DNA of 64,000 bases, from NCBI RefSeq assembly GCF_019656315.1, contig NZ_BPLU01000006.1, positions 62,001 to 126,000 of the forward strand. The letters are read 5' to 3'. The translations under genes were made by a program, and so were the position numbers. Under the pieces are notes generated by a model. The model was not told the DNA's origin and did no database searches. It was given only the letters and a program-made list of their open reading frames with translations. Positions 25,380 through 35,021 of the stretch are shown here, one piece after another; position 1 is the first letter of the stretch, and every line of letters starts with the position of its first letter. This DNA is from Flavobacterium sp. UMI-01 (GTDB lineage: Bacteria; Bacteroidota; Bacteroidia; Flavobacteriales; Flavobacteriaceae).

Positions 25380-26126
25380 TTATTTGACTTCTTTTATTGC
25401 ACGACTCTCAATCCAACCTTCAGTGCCATCTGTCAGCTGAATTTTTTTCCAATTAGATACGGTTTCCATAACATAAACCTTTGTCCCTTCATGTAAAACC
25501 ATCGCAGTCGTACTAGCTTTTTGAGGTTCACTATAAACCTCAGCAATAGCAGCAAATACAATAGCTGGTTTTTCGTTTTCAAAATGACTCTTTTCAAATA
25601 ATGCAGCAGATACACTAACTAAAACAGCCAACAAGAAAAAAAACATTCCATAAAAATAGGCTCTTTTGGTCAACGTAATTTGTGAAAAGTAATAACCTAA
25701 AAAGCATAACAAAAATACGGTTGCAAAAACTACTGCCATCCACGCCCAGGTGTTGTAATGGTATATTCCTGTGAAATCTCGAAGCAATTTGGCAAAACCT
25801 ACCTTGGGTACCTCTTTAATTTCATCAATAGTTTTCTTTTGTGCAAATTTCAAATTATTAAGCACATCTTCATTCTCTGGATGTAGGACTAACGCTTTTT
25901 CATAATTGTAAATCGCCGGCGCCACTTGATTTAGTTTATAGTAACAATTTCCTAAATTAAAATATACCTCCGCTGATTGCTGTTTGTTTTGAAGAATACT
26001 TTCATAAGCTGCAATTGCTTCTTTATATTTCCCTTTTTGATACAAATCATTTCCTTTCTCAAAATTTCCTTGGGCAAGGGTAATTTGGGTAATTACTAGT
26101 ACTATGATATAAAAAATGTTTTTCAT
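25380..26126 (-). CDS. batE: BatE-like TPR/SH3 protein of the aerotolerance operon
   Basis: The 248-residue protein has a signal peptide (ending ITLAQG) and TPR repeats in residues 20-95 (GNDLYQKGKYKEAIAAYESIL, AEVYFNLGNCYYKLNQVAPAIYNYEKAL). Two transmembrane helices lie near 130-185, and a C-terminal SH3-like domain (VYSEPQKASTTAMVLHEGTKVYVMETVSNWKKIQLTDGTEGWIE) ends the protein. This is the BatE layout, and it is the last gene of the moxR-bat operon. The Bat proteins are thought to act as an envelope complex in stress tolerance; BatE probably mediates protein contacts. Confidence 0.88.
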   Translation of the reverse strand: MKNIFYIIVLVITQITLAQGNFEKGNDLYQKGKYKEAIAAYESILQNKQQSAEVYFNLGNCYYKLNQVAPAIYNYEKALVLHPENEDVLNNLKFAQKKTIDEIKEVPKVGFAKLLRDFTGIYHYNTWAWMAVVFATVFLLCFLGYYFSQITLTKRAYFYGMFFFLLAVLVSVSAALFEKSHFENEKPAIVFAAIAEVYSEPQKASTTAMVLHEGTKVYVMETVSNWKKIQLTDGTEGWIESRAIKEVK

Positions 26127-26229
26127 AACCCCAGGGGTATAATTGTATTTAATAAGTATATTTTTTTATCTCTTAAGCCTTCACACGATGGAGAATCACC
26201 ATCTCATCGATTAGATACCGTTCTTAAAT

Positions 26230-27975
26230 TTAACCTATCTGCTTCTCTAAATCAGCAATAATCAATACCGCTTTATTAAAATCATCTTGAATTGTAGCAC
26301 TCGATGATGGAGCATATCGAGCAAATTCACAATTTTCAGTAAGATTAATAAAATCCGTTACCACCTCTGGTTTGGCTCCTTTGTTTAACAATATTTCTCG
26401 AATATTTTCCTTACTCATTTCAGATGTTTCAATATGCAACTTGGCTTTCAAGAAATTGTGCATCGCTTTTTCGAGCGCCACATAAAATGGTTCTTTATTG
26501 GCCAATTGTTTTTTAGCCTCTGATAAATATTTCTTAGCCAATCTGTTGTTGGCTTTGATTCGGTTTCCAAATACGTCGCTATCAATTGCTTCTTTTTTCT
26601 TTTTGGCCAAAACAATGATAGGCAATAACAAGAAAGGCATGAACAACAGACTATAGAATAAATTAGATCCTAGAAAATCTTCTTCATTTGCTGGAACCAA
26701 CTCCGTTTTTGTTTTTATGTATTTGAATTGATTAGGTACAATTACTTGTTGTTTATTGCTACCATTATCAGCGGTTCGTGTATCTGTAGGACCATCCAAT
26801 ACATCAATCGTGATTTCGGGTGAACTAATGGTTTTATACGTTTTGGTACCCAAATCAAAATAGCTAAACTGAATTGGCTTGATAGGATAACTTCCTTTGT
26901 ATTGAGGCACAATCGTATAACTGTCCGAAATAGTACCTGTCATCCCTGACAAAGGTGTTTCTACTTTTTCATTATGAACCGCATCATACATTTCGAGGGC
27001 ATTAGGCACCACTGGTTTAGGCAGAGTAAATAATTTCATATTCCCTTTCCCAGTTACACTTACCACTAAATCCAAACTTTCGCCGTTTTTTAAACTGGTT
27101 TTTGAAGGCGTTACTTTGAAATCAAACTTTCCTACCGCTCCAGTAAAATCAGCTGGTTTTCCTGCTTCTGGCAGTGGTTTTACATTAATGGTTTTACTCC
27201 CCGCCGAAACGCGTTTGTTGCCTTCGGTGATTAACATTCGTCCAAAAATATCTCTTCGGTTGGTAGGCAATTGTACATCAATATCCAATGACAATGGTTC
27301 TATGGCAAGTTTTCCTGATTTTTGAGGATACAACACCGTTTTTCGCAATACGACATAGCGGTATTTTTCACCCTTAAACTGTCCTTCTTCTGCTACTAAC
27401 TGTTTGATATCGATGTTTTGAGACCAAAAATTATTATAAGTAGGTTTATTGAGTTCACGCCAATTGGTGATACCAACATTATAACTAAAATACAACTTAT
27501 AAACGACCGTGATGGGTTCATTGATATAAGGACTTCCATTAGAGATATCAGCCACCAAATAAATATTATTATCTGCCGAAACCGTCACATCACTTGGGTC
27601 GCCTTGTTGTTGCACAGCATCAGTAACTTGAATCTTGACAGGCAATGATTTATATACTTTACCATCATATTCAATTGTTGCTGACTTGATTACGATTGTT
27701 CCTTTATGATTGGGAACTAAATAATAAGAATACATTTTTTCGAATGAACTGCGCCCATTAACCCAAGATTGGCTCACTTGTTGGCTTGGTCCAGCAATAA
27801 CTTTGAATCCGTCAAATGAAGGTTCATTGAAATTATCCCCGTCAAAATTCATGTAAAAATCAATACGCAGTCTCTCGTTCAACCCAAGCGAATTTTTACT
27901 CACTCGAGCTTCAAACTGAACTTGAGCCCAAATGGCTTGAGAAATAAAAAATACTACTAATACAATCCTTTTCAT
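26230..27975 (-). CDS. batD: BatD family protein
   Basis: The 581-residue protein has a signal peptide (MKRIVLVVFFISQAIWAQ) and a large periplasmic beta-rich region with BatD blocks (FEARVSKNSLGLNERLRIDFYM; KGTIVIKSATIEYDGKVYKS). One transmembrane helix lies near residue 450 (LFYSLLFMPFLLLPIIVLA), followed by a cytoplasmic helical tail of about 110 residues. Family BatD proteins accompany the VWA proteins BatA/BatB in the envelope; the exact activity is unknown. It lies between batC and batE on the same strand. Confidence 0.92.
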   Translation of the reverse strand: MKRIVLVVFFISQAIWAQVQFEARVSKNSLGLNERLRIDFYMNFDGDNFNEPSFDGFKVIAGPSQQVSQSWVNGRSSFEKMYSYYLVPNHKGTIVIKSATIEYDGKVYKSLPVKIQVTDAVQQQGDPSDVTVSADNNIYLVADISNGSPYINEPITVVYKLYFSYNVGITNWRELNKPTYNNFWSQNIDIKQLVAEEGQFKGEKYRYVVLRKTVLYPQKSGKLAIEPLSLDIDVQLPTNRRDIFGRMLITEGNKRVSAGSKTINVKPLPEAGKPADFTGAVGKFDFKVTPSKTSLKNGESLDLVVSVTGKGNMKLFTLPKPVVPNALEMYDAVHNEKVETPLSGMTGTISDSYTIVPQYKGSYPIKPIQFSYFDLGTKTYKTISSPEITIDVLDGPTDTRTADNGSNKQQVIVPNQFKYIKTKTELVPANEEDFLGSNLFYSLLFMPFLLLPIIVLAKKKKEAIDSDVFGNRIKANNRLAKKYLSEAKKQLANKEPFYVALEKAMHNFLKAKLHIETSEMSKENIREILLNKGAKPEVVTDFINLTENCEFARYAPSSSATIQDDFNKAVLIIADLEKQIG

Positions 27976-28014
27976 TTTACTATCTAATCAATGGTTTCAT
28001 TTTCATTTTTGGGC

Positions 28015-28782
28015 TTACCAATCTTTATCTGTATCGACTGGTTTTCCTTTTACTTTATTAGCGTTTACTTTATTTTGAATTTTTTTCTCTTCGTTGTTTA
28101 CCGCATCTAATAAATTTTCTAAACGTTCTTTCGAAATTCCTCCGGGATTGGGTTTGGGCTGATTATCCTTTGGATTATCTCCTTTGTTTGGATCATTTTT
28201 ATCTTTATCGCCGTCTTTTTTATCCTTGTCCTTATCGTTGTTTTTATTGTCGTCTTTGTTCTTGTCCTTGTTGTCTTTGTTATCCTTATTTTTATCCTTG
28301 TCTTTGTCTTTATCCTTATTCTTGTTTTTATCGTCGTTCTTAGGTGGATTTTCTTTTAACAACTTTTTGGCTAAAGCATAATTGTATCGGGTTTCCTCAT
28401 CAGAAGGATTGTTGCGAAGTGCATTTTTATATGCCTCAACGGCTTGTGTATAATCCTTCTCCTTCATGAATACATTCCCAAGATTATGGAAAGCCTTGTG
28501 TTTTTGAGTACGGGTTTTGGCTTTTTCAATCGCTTTAGCATAAGCATACTTAGCCTCTGATGCTTGGTTTTGCCTGTAAATAGCATTCCCTAAATTGTAA
28601 TTGGCTGCGGCTTTGTTATTGTATTTAGCATTCGATATACGATAATTGGCCTCGGCTTCTACAAAATTCTTTTCGGCATATTCTTCATTCGCTTGAGGCA
28701 AAATATTGTCTTTTTCTTGGGCATACGCCCCCACTCCCAAGAATGGGAATAAAACAAATACTATTTTATAAACTCTTTTCAT
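28015..28782 (-). CDS. batC: BatC-like TPR protein with Lys/Asp/Asn low-complexity tract
   Basis: The 255-residue protein has a signal peptide (to about GAYAQE) and TPR repeats in residues 25-135 (AAANYNLGNAIYRQNQASEAKYAYAKAI, HKAFHNLGNVFMKEKDYTQAVEAYKNAL). A long tract of about 75 residues made almost only of K, D, N and later P follows, ending in a short helical tail. The tract is the usual charged linker of flavobacterial BatC but is long here and is encoded by near-repeats at 28150-28350. It is probably a periplasmic adaptor for BatA/BatB. Confidence 0.9.
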   Translation of the reverse strand: MKRVYKIVFVLFPFLGVGAYAQEKDNILPQANEEYAEKNFVEAEANYRISNAKYNNKAAANYNLGNAIYRQNQASEAKYAYAKAIEKAKTRTQKHKAFHNLGNVFMKEKDYTQAVEAYKNALRNNPSDEETRYNYALAKKLLKENPPKNDDKNKNKDKDKDKDKNKDNKDNKDKNKDDNKNNDKDKDKKDGDKDKNDPNKGDNPKDNQPKPNPGGISKERLENLLDAVNNEEKKIQNKVNANKVKGKPVDTDKDW

Positions 28783-28808
28783 TATCCTTTTTTTTACTTC
28801 CTTAGGTA

Positions 28809-29849
28809 TTAAGGACGACGCTCTTCATTAAATAAATTCAACTTTTTCACCCAACTTGTTTTTCTTTCTAGCAAGAAAACATCAACAAATAACAATACAA
28901 AAGCAAAGCCCAAAAACCACTGAAACTGAGATTGAAATTCGGCCATTTGTGTGGCTTCAAACTCTGTTTTTTGAATTGTATCAAGGGTGTTTTTTATGTA
29001 TTCCATCACCTCCTTGGTATTGTTCCCATTTACGTAACTGCCTTTTGTAGCTTTGGCAATGGTTTCAAGACTCTGTGGATTCAATTTAGTCACCACCACT
29101 TCGCCTTCTTTATCTCTTTGGTACCCTTCGATAACACCATTCCTTTTAAGCGGAATTGTGGCGCCTTTTTCAGTCCCTACCCCAATAGTTATGATTCGCA
29201 TTCCTTGTTTATTGGCTTCTTCGGCGGCAGCAAGTGCACCATCCGAATGATCTTCACCATCTGATATCAAGATGAGCAACTTACTTGTTTTACTCTTCTC
29301 GTCAAAATAAGTTGCCGATAACTGAATCGCTTCGTCCAAAGAGGTTCCCTTGGAAGAAACCATATCAGGGCTCATGGTTTGCAAAAACATTTTGGCCACA
29401 CCATAATCGGTAGTAATCGGCAAGACCGGGAAAGCACTACCCGCATACGCAACAATACCAATGCGGTCATTTCCCAATTGGCTAATAATTTGCGATACCA
29501 ATTGTTTACTTTTTTCTAAACGACTCGGAGCAATATCTTCTGCCAACATACTTTTGGAAACATCCATGGCAAAAACAATATCAATCCCCTCTCGTTTTAC
29601 AGTTTCCATCTTGGTTCCTATTTTGGGGTCCACCAATGCTAAAATCAATCCCAATAATGCTAATAACATTACAATTAATTTTAAAACAGGCTTAAAAACC
29701 GAACGTTCAGGACTTAAAAGATGAATCGCCTCTACCGAGCCAAATTCCTTTTGTTTTTTTCTTTTCCAATACATATTGTACAAGAAAACAGCCACCATTA
29801 ACGGCAACAAAAAAAGTAAGTATAAATATTTGCGTTCGTCTAATTCCAT
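28809..29849 (-). CDS. batB: BatB, VWA domain membrane protein
   Basis: The 346-residue protein has two N-terminal membrane helices (YLYLLFLLPLMVAVFLYNMYW and a second near residues 55-75), then a VWA domain with an intact MIDAS (DVSKSML, Thr in SSKGTSLDEA, Asp in ILISDGEDHSDG) and one C-terminal membrane helix (FLGFAFVLLFVDVFLL). It belongs to the VWA-BatA class. With BatA it is thought to form the core of the Bat complex, served by the MoxR ATPase. It lies 27 bases upstream of batC. Confidence 0.94.
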   Translation of the reverse strand: MELDERKYLYLLFLLPLMVAVFLYNMYWKRKKQKEFGSVEAIHLLSPERSVFKPVLKLIVMLLALLGLILALVDPKIGTKMETVKREGIDIVFAMDVSKSMLAEDIAPSRLEKSKQLVSQIISQLGNDRIGIVAYAGSAFPVLPITTDYGVAKMFLQTMSPDMVSSKGTSLDEAIQLSATYFDEKSKTSKLLILISDGEDHSDGALAAAEEANKQGMRIITIGVGTEKGATIPLKRNGVIEGYQRDKEGEVVVTKLNPQSLETIAKATKGSYVNGNNTKEVMEYIKNTLDTIQKTEFEATQMAEFQSQFQWFLGFAFVLLFVDVFLLERKTSWVKKLNLFNEERRP

Positions 29850-29927
29850 AATTGTTTCAATTCCAAAAAAATAAAATTTTAAATTCTCTGTTTTAGTGTT
29901 TCGGATTTAAAATTTTGGTTTTTTATT

Positions 29928-30929
29928 TTAAATAAAGCTTCTGTACACTGTGTTTCGCAATCCAATTTCAATCAACAACAGCAAGCCTGCAAATAGGACA
30001 AAACCTCTAAATTTTTCATCATAATCATAAAACTTGAGTTCTTCAATCTCTGTAGTTTCTAATTTATTAATTTCATCATAGATGGCAGCTAGTTTGCTAT
30101 TGCTAGTAGCTCTAAAATATTTTCCATCCGTTTTCTTGGCGATGGATTGCATCAAGCGTTCATCAATTTCAACTTTCATCATTTGGAACAAAATTTCCCC
30201 ATTAGCCGCTTGAGCATACGGAAATTCAGCCATTCCATTAGTCCCAATACCGATGGTATAAACTTTAATTCCGTATTGTTTAGCAATATCCGCAGCAGTT
30301 TCTGGTTCTATAAAACCGGCATTATTGACACCATCGGTCAAAAGAATAATTACTTTACTCTTTGCTTTACTGTCTTTCAAACGATTAACGGCTGTTGCCA
30401 ATCCCATTCCAATCCCTGTTCCATCTTGCAAAACTTGGTCATACCTAATGCTTTTGATTGCTTCTAGCACCACCGCTTTATCACTGGTGACAGGCGTTTT
30501 GGTATAGGCTTCAGAAGCATATACCACTAGACCTATACGGTCGTTAGGACGATTAGAAGCAAAATCCGCCGCTACCTCTTTTAGACCTTCCATACGATTA
30601 GGCTTTAAATCTTTGGCAAGCATACTTCCTGACACATCTATAGCCATTACGATATCAATCCCTTTGGTTGTTTTTGTTTGGTTACTAATATCGACTGTTC
30701 GAGGTCGGGCCAAGGCAATAATTAAAGAACACAATGCCAAAATACGCAACACCCCTAAATATGGCTTGCATTTTACTAAAAACGAAGTCTTGTGTTTGAA
30801 TCCCTTGGTAGAACTGATTTTTAAAGTGGCATTTTGATGTTTTCTTTTCCAAAATAACCAAGCAATAGCCAAAGGTATAAGTAGCAACAACCAAAAAAAT
30901 TCTGGATTTAAAAACGTTATCTTTTCCAT
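29928..30929 (-). CDS. batA: BatA, VWA domain membrane protein
   Basis: The 333-residue protein has an N-terminal membrane helix (FFWLLLLIPLAIAWLFW), a second near residues 55-75, a VWA domain with the MIDAS set (DVSGSML, Thr in QDGTGIGMG, and ILLTDGVNN) and a C-terminal helix. Its ATG overlaps the last base of the stop codon of the preceding BatD-like gene (TAATG), a sign of translational coupling. It is a paralogue of batB and completes the VWA pair of the aerotolerance operon. Confidence 0.94.
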   Translation of the reverse strand: MEKITFLNPEFFWLLLLIPLAIAWLFWKRKHQNATLKISSTKGFKHKTSFLVKCKPYLGVLRILALCSLIIALARPRTVDISNQTKTTKGIDIVMAIDVSGSMLAKDLKPNRMEGLKEVAADFASNRPNDRIGLVVYASEAYTKTPVTSDKAVVLEAIKSIRYDQVLQDGTGIGMGLATAVNRLKDSKAKSKVIILLTDGVNNAGFIEPETAADIAKQYGIKVYTIGIGTNGMAEFPYAQAANGEILFQMMKVEIDERLMQSIAKKTDGKYFRATSNSKLAAIYDEINKLETTEIEELKFYDYDEKFRGFVLFAGLLLLIEIGLRNTVYRSFI

Positions 30930-32557
30930 TAGTTATTAAGTTGTTTTAATTCGACCGAGTGCAATACTCTTTCCACGATTTCATTAGCATAATGATCTCC
31001 CTCTTCGTGCATAATCATAAGCTGTTGCAAACCTCCGTCTTGACTAAACAATACAATTTCGTAAAACATCTTTTGACTACTCTTGGTGTTTTCGTCTATT
31101 TTGACAAATGTTCCATAGGCTTTCACTCCTTTTATTCCTTCCGCTGTTTCAAAATCTTCTTGTTTGACAATCATATTTTGTGCCCCCTGAGATTCAATAG
31201 TAGCCACAGTTACCTCAATGGATTTATTCAAATCGATTTGCATCTCTTGTTTGTATTTGAAAGTAGAAACCATCAAATAAAAATTATCAATAAAACTACC
31301 ATAACCAAAGGATTGCATTTCTTTGATTAAAGCTAGTCCTTCTTTAGGTAAGGATTTTGTTAAATCCATTCGTTTTAAAACCCTAGGCGTTTCAATAATA
31401 ACCGATGGATTTCCATATTCACTTTTAATCCATTCACCCTCTAACAACTCTTTGGTTTCATGACCTAAAATGGTATCTTTCACATAAGTAAATCCATACC
31501 TAGCGATACTAAAAAGCAGGGTCGCTATAATGAAAAAACATACTGAAGCCACAGCAATTGTGATGCGTTTTTTGCGTTGCTTTTCCAGTTGTTGCTGAAT
31601 TTGTTTTTGACGTTGCATCTCGTTTAACATCAATTCTTCTTCCTGAGGAACATTTACCGGAATGGATTTATCAAGTACTACAATGGCTTTTTGAATTTTA
31701 TTTCGGTCTTCTGTAATTTCAAATTCTAAAGGTTTTGACTTCGCAAATTTTACCAAGTCAGCCTGTTTTAAAACGCGTTCCAAATCGTCAATTGTTTCCT
31801 GCGAAAGCTTCATTTTCTTTTTCATAGAAGCTACTTTCAAAGCAGCAATCAATTCAGAAGTAGTGCTTTCCATAGCTGGAATTTCAATCGCTTCTTCAAT
31901 GTAATTTCGAGCAATATCGGTCAACTCGCTATAATATTCTTTGACTTCTCCTTTTTGCCAAAGCTCTTTTTGCTCCAACGAATTCATCAATTGTGTCGCT
32001 CTCTCTATAGGGGTTTTATAGACTTCTTGTTCGATTTTTTTCTTTTGGTATTTTTTAGTGAACCAATACACCCCTGCGCCAATAGCCCCCAGAATAACTA
32101 ACCCCAAAAGGTATTTCCACCAATTCCCGATGGGTTTTTCAACCGCGACAATGTCCTTGATGTCATACATTTTTTGTTTTAACGTATCAACCTGTACATT
32201 GGCTACCTCAACTGCAATCGAATCACTCCAATAAAGTTTGTTATTGATAAGGACTTTTACACTAGGAACCACATACCTCCCTGAGTCAAATTGTGTCAAA
32301 CCGTACTTTTTAATAAGCTCATAGCGATCGTCTTTTTTTACGGTATCAATCGGATAAGAGCGAATTACTTCTAAAGGACCAAAATTTTTCAAATTAGGGA
32401 ACTGTACCTTTGATAAAGTATCAACAGAAGTTTTAATAGTCAATTTAAACTCGGCTCCTATTTTATTTTTTGTGGTATCAATACTAGTTTCAACTCGCTT
32501 TTGTTGACCAAAAACAAAGGCTGAAAAAAAAAGAAATATGTAAAATATATGTTTCAT
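30929..32557 (-). CDS. BatD-like membrane protein of the Bat operon
   Basis: From the ATG at 32557 (MKHIFYIFLFFSAFVFGQQKR, a signal peptide) the protein is 542 residues; the frame upstream is open but holds no signal. It has a periplasmic beta-domain (to about residue 150), a membrane helix (WWKYLLGLVILGAIGAGVYWF), a cytoplasmic helical region rich in Glu/Lys like the tail of BatD, a second membrane helix near residue 350 (IAVASVCFFIIATLLFSI) and another extracytoplasmic domain. An equivalent gene stands between the DUF58 gene and batA in other flavobacteria, to my knowledge; its role is not described. It is translationally coupled to batA. Confidence 0.82.
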   Translation of the reverse strand: MKHIFYIFLFFSAFVFGQQKRVETSIDTTKNKIGAEFKLTIKTSVDTLSKVQFPNLKNFGPLEVIRSYPIDTVKKDDRYELIKKYGLTQFDSGRYVVPSVKVLINNKLYWSDSIAVEVANVQVDTLKQKMYDIKDIVAVEKPIGNWWKYLLGLVILGAIGAGVYWFTKKYQKKKIEQEVYKTPIERATQLMNSLEQKELWQKGEVKEYYSELTDIARNYIEEAIEIPAMESTTSELIAALKVASMKKKMKLSQETIDDLERVLKQADLVKFAKSKPLEFEITEDRNKIQKAIVVLDKSIPVNVPQEEELMLNEMQRQKQIQQQLEKQRKKRITIAVASVCFFIIATLLFSIARYGFTYVKDTILGHETKELLEGEWIKSEYGNPSVIIETPRVLKRMDLTKSLPKEGLALIKEMQSFGYGSFIDNFYLMVSTFKYKQEMQIDLNKSIEVTVATIESQGAQNMIVKQEDFETAEGIKGVKAYGTFVKIDENTKSSQKMFYEIVLFSQDGGLQQLMIMHEEGDHYANEIVERVLHSVELKQLNN

Positions 32558-32690
32558 TTTAAAATTTAGATGAAAAAAACTTAATGGTTTTCGATTGCTG
32601 ATGGAGTAAATTAAAAATTCAATCAATAGAACTGCATCCTAATTTGTTCTTAATAAGTCGTTTTTAAAATTAATTCAATAATAATCTTTA

Positions 32691-33554
32691 TTACCTCGAC
32701 TTAAAGTACCCCAATAATTTAGTTACATAACTTTCATCAACTCTTGTGTTAACAATTCCGGAACCCGATTTCCTAAACGTTTCTTTAAAATAATTGAATT
32801 GCTCTTGATAATATTTTTCATAATTCAATCGTACCGTTTTGGAACTAGTATCTACAACAATTGTTTCTCCAGTTTCGGCGTCTGTCATTTCGACCATACC
32901 CAGATTAGGCATTTTTTCTTCACGAATATCATAGACGCGAATTCCCGTGATGTCGTGCTTTTTAGAAGCAATTTTAAGCGTATGCTCATAATCTGATACC
33001 ATAAAATCTGACATCAAGAATACAATAGCTTTCTTTTTTTGAGTACTAGACAAAAATTTTAAGGCTTGTGCCAAATCTGTTTTTTGACTTTGTGGTTGGA
33101 ATTCGATAAGCTCTCTAATGATACGCAACACATGCGAACGTCCTTTTTTAGGAGGAATATACAATTCGATTTGGTCCGAAAACAAAATCAATCCTATTTT
33201 ATCGTTGTTTTGAGTAGCCGAAAAAGCCATAGTAGCCGCAATTTCGGTAATGATGTCTTTTTTAAATTCTTTATTGGAGCCAAAACTTTCTGAACCCGAA
33301 ATATCTACCATCAACATCATGGTCAATTCTCTTTCTTCTTCAAAAACTTTCACATGGGCTTCATTGTAACGAGCGGTAACATTCCAGTCAATGGAACGAA
33401 TGTCGTCCCCGTATTGGTACTGTCGTACTTCACTAAAGGTCATTCCACGTCCTTTGAAAGAAGTATGGTATTCACCCGAAAAGATGTGATCACTCAATCT
33501 TCGGGTCTTGATTTCAATTTTCCGTACTTTTTTTAAAAGGTCTTTTGTATCCAT
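32691..33554 (-). CDS. DUF58 domain protein
   Basis: The 287-residue cytoplasmic protein has the DUF58 signature GMTFSEVRQYQYGDDIRSIDWNVTAR and a VWA-like core (MLMVDISGSESFG, VFLMSDFMV). DUF58 proteins are nearly always encoded beside MoxR ATPases and the VWA proteins and are thought to link the ATPase to its targets. Here it lies between moxR and the BatD-like gene, as expected for this operon. Confidence 0.94.
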   Translation of the reverse strand: MDTKDLLKKVRKIEIKTRRLSDHIFSGEYHTSFKGRGMTFSEVRQYQYGDDIRSIDWNVTARYNEAHVKVFEEERELTMMLMVDISGSESFGSNKEFKKDIITEIAATMAFSATQNNDKIGLILFSDQIELYIPPKKGRSHVLRIIRELIEFQPQSQKTDLAQALKFLSSTQKKKAIVFLMSDFMVSDYEHTLKIASKKHDITGIRVYDIREEKMPNLGMVEMTDAETGETIVVDTSSKTVRLNYEKYYQEQFNYFKETFRKSGSGIVNTRVDESYVTKLLGYFKSR

Positions 33555-33568
33555 TCTTTATAGTGTTC

Positions 33569-33621
33569 AGTATTCAGTTAATTAGTGTTCCGTTGTCCAG
33601 TTTCATTTGAAACTGAATACT
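33569..33621. repeat. Nested inverted repeats between moxR and the DUF58 gene
   Basis: AGTATTCAGTT (33569-33579) pairs perfectly with AACTGAATACT (33611-33621). Inside, CAGTTTCA-TT-TGAAACTG (33598-33615) forms a second hairpin that excludes part of the first. The position within the operon suggests an RNA processing or attenuating element, or a dispersed intergenic repeat. Confidence 0.5.
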
Positions 33622-33646
33622 TAAGAGCTGTTCACTGACTACTAAA

Positions 33647-34651
33647 TTACGGTACTTCTACTTCGTTTACAATTTTGTTAATGATATCTACAGAAGTTAC
33701 ATTTTCGGCTTCTGCTTCATAAGTAATACCAATTCTGTGACGTAAAACATCATGAACTACCGCACGAACATCTTCAGGAATCACATACCCGCGACGTTTG
33801 ATAAAGGCATAACATTTGGCAGCATTTGCTAGGTTAATACTTCCACGTGGAGAGGAACCAAAACTGATTAAAGGTTTTAATTCTGCTAATTTGTATTTTT
33901 CAGGATAACGGGTAGCAAAAATGATATCAAGAATGTATTTCTCGATTTTTTCGTCCATATACACTTCACGTACTGCTTCTTGAGCACGCAAAATTTGCTC
34001 AATAGAAACAACAGGATTTACTTTTTCGTATGCCCCTTTTAAATTTTGACGTATAACTAGTCGCTCTTCATCCATTTTAGGATAATCGATAACCGTTTTT
34101 AACATAAAACGATCTACTTGAGCTTCTGGCAATTGATATGTCCCTTCTTGTTCAACAGGGTTTTGGGTTGCTAAAACCAAGAATGGTTTTTCCAGTTTAA
34201 AAGTAGTATCACCAATAGTCACTTGTTTTTCTTGCATGGCTTCCAGTAAAGCCGATTGCACTTTGGCAGGGGCACGGTTTATCTCATCGGCCAGCACAAA
34301 ATTGGCAAAAATAGGTCCTTTTTTAATTGAAAACTCATTTTGCTTAATGTTGTAAATCATCGTTCCTACTACATCCGCAGGCAATAAATCAGGGGTAAAT
34401 TGAATACGGCTAAAAGAACCATGCACTGCTTGCGAAAGTGTATTAATCGCTAAGGTCTTGGCTAGACCAGGTACTCCTTCTAAAAGGATATGACCTTGTC
34501 CTAATAAACCAATAAGCAAACGTTCCACCATGTGTTTTTGTCCCACAATTACTTTATTCATCTCCATGGTAAGAAGGTCTATAAAAGCACTTTCTCTTTC
34601 AATTTTTTCATTAATCGCTCTAATGTCTAAAGTCGCTGTATTTTCTTCCAT
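33647..34651 (-). CDS. moxR: MoxR family AAA+ ATPase
   Basis: The ATG at 34651 gives MEENTATLDIRAINEKI; the frame runs 17 codons further upstream (with another ATG at 34657), but the product from 34651, 334 residues, has normal length. It carries Walker A (GVPGLAKT), Walker B (FVLADEINRAPAKVQSALLEAMQE), sensor 1 (ATQNPVEQEGTYQLPEAQVDRF) and the C-terminal lid with ISFGSSPRGSINLA. MoxR ATPases act as chaperones for VWA-protein complexes. It is the first gene of the Bat operon, so the promoter must lie in the gap upstream. Confidence 0.95.
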   Translation of the reverse strand: MEENTATLDIRAINEKIERESAFIDLLTMEMNKVIVGQKHMVERLLIGLLGQGHILLEGVPGLAKTLAINTLSQAVHGSFSRIQFTPDLLPADVVGTMIYNIKQNEFSIKKGPIFANFVLADEINRAPAKVQSALLEAMQEKQVTIGDTTFKLEKPFLVLATQNPVEQEGTYQLPEAQVDRFMLKTVIDYPKMDEERLVIRQNLKGAYEKVNPVVSIEQILRAQEAVREVYMDEKIEKYILDIIFATRYPEKYKLAELKPLISFGSSPRGSINLANAAKCYAFIKRRGYVIPEDVRAVVHDVLRHRIGITYEAEAENVTSVDIINKIVNEVEVP

Positions 34652-35021
34652 TATCATATTTATTAAAACCTTGTGATTACTGCATTCATTTTGGTAGTGC
34701 AAATTGAATTTTTTTTTAAAGGAAAGATGTTAAAAAATGGTTAAAACTTATGCGAAACCTCTAATTTTAAGGACGAATTATGATACAATTTCCATAATTT
34801 TAAGAACTTTAAGAATTAGTCTTCTAAAAAGCGATTGACTCGTTTTTTTTTGAAAAAACATAGCTTCAAACACATTCTAAGTAACACAATTTAAACCGAT
34901 TAGAAACTACCATTTGTTTTTCACCCTTTAACCAAAGAACAGACCTTATTTTGTTACCGAATCTTCTTTGGGTTAATCCTTACCTTCGCATTTACTATAG
35001 CATTATGATATTTACTTACCC
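34652..35021. other. Divergent gap between moxR and the SDR gene
   Basis: About 370 bases, AT-rich. No frame, tRNA or strong hairpin is visible. TACCTTCG at 34981-34988 is one mismatch from the -7 consensus and could serve the SDR gene; the promoter of the Bat operon should lie in the left part, but I cannot pick a box. Confidence 0.5.

Noticed and set aside
28184..28381. 65-residue Leu/Ser-rich frame on the plus strand
   Set aside because: It is the antisense reading of the BatC Lys/Asp/Asn tract; low complexity makes any frame open.
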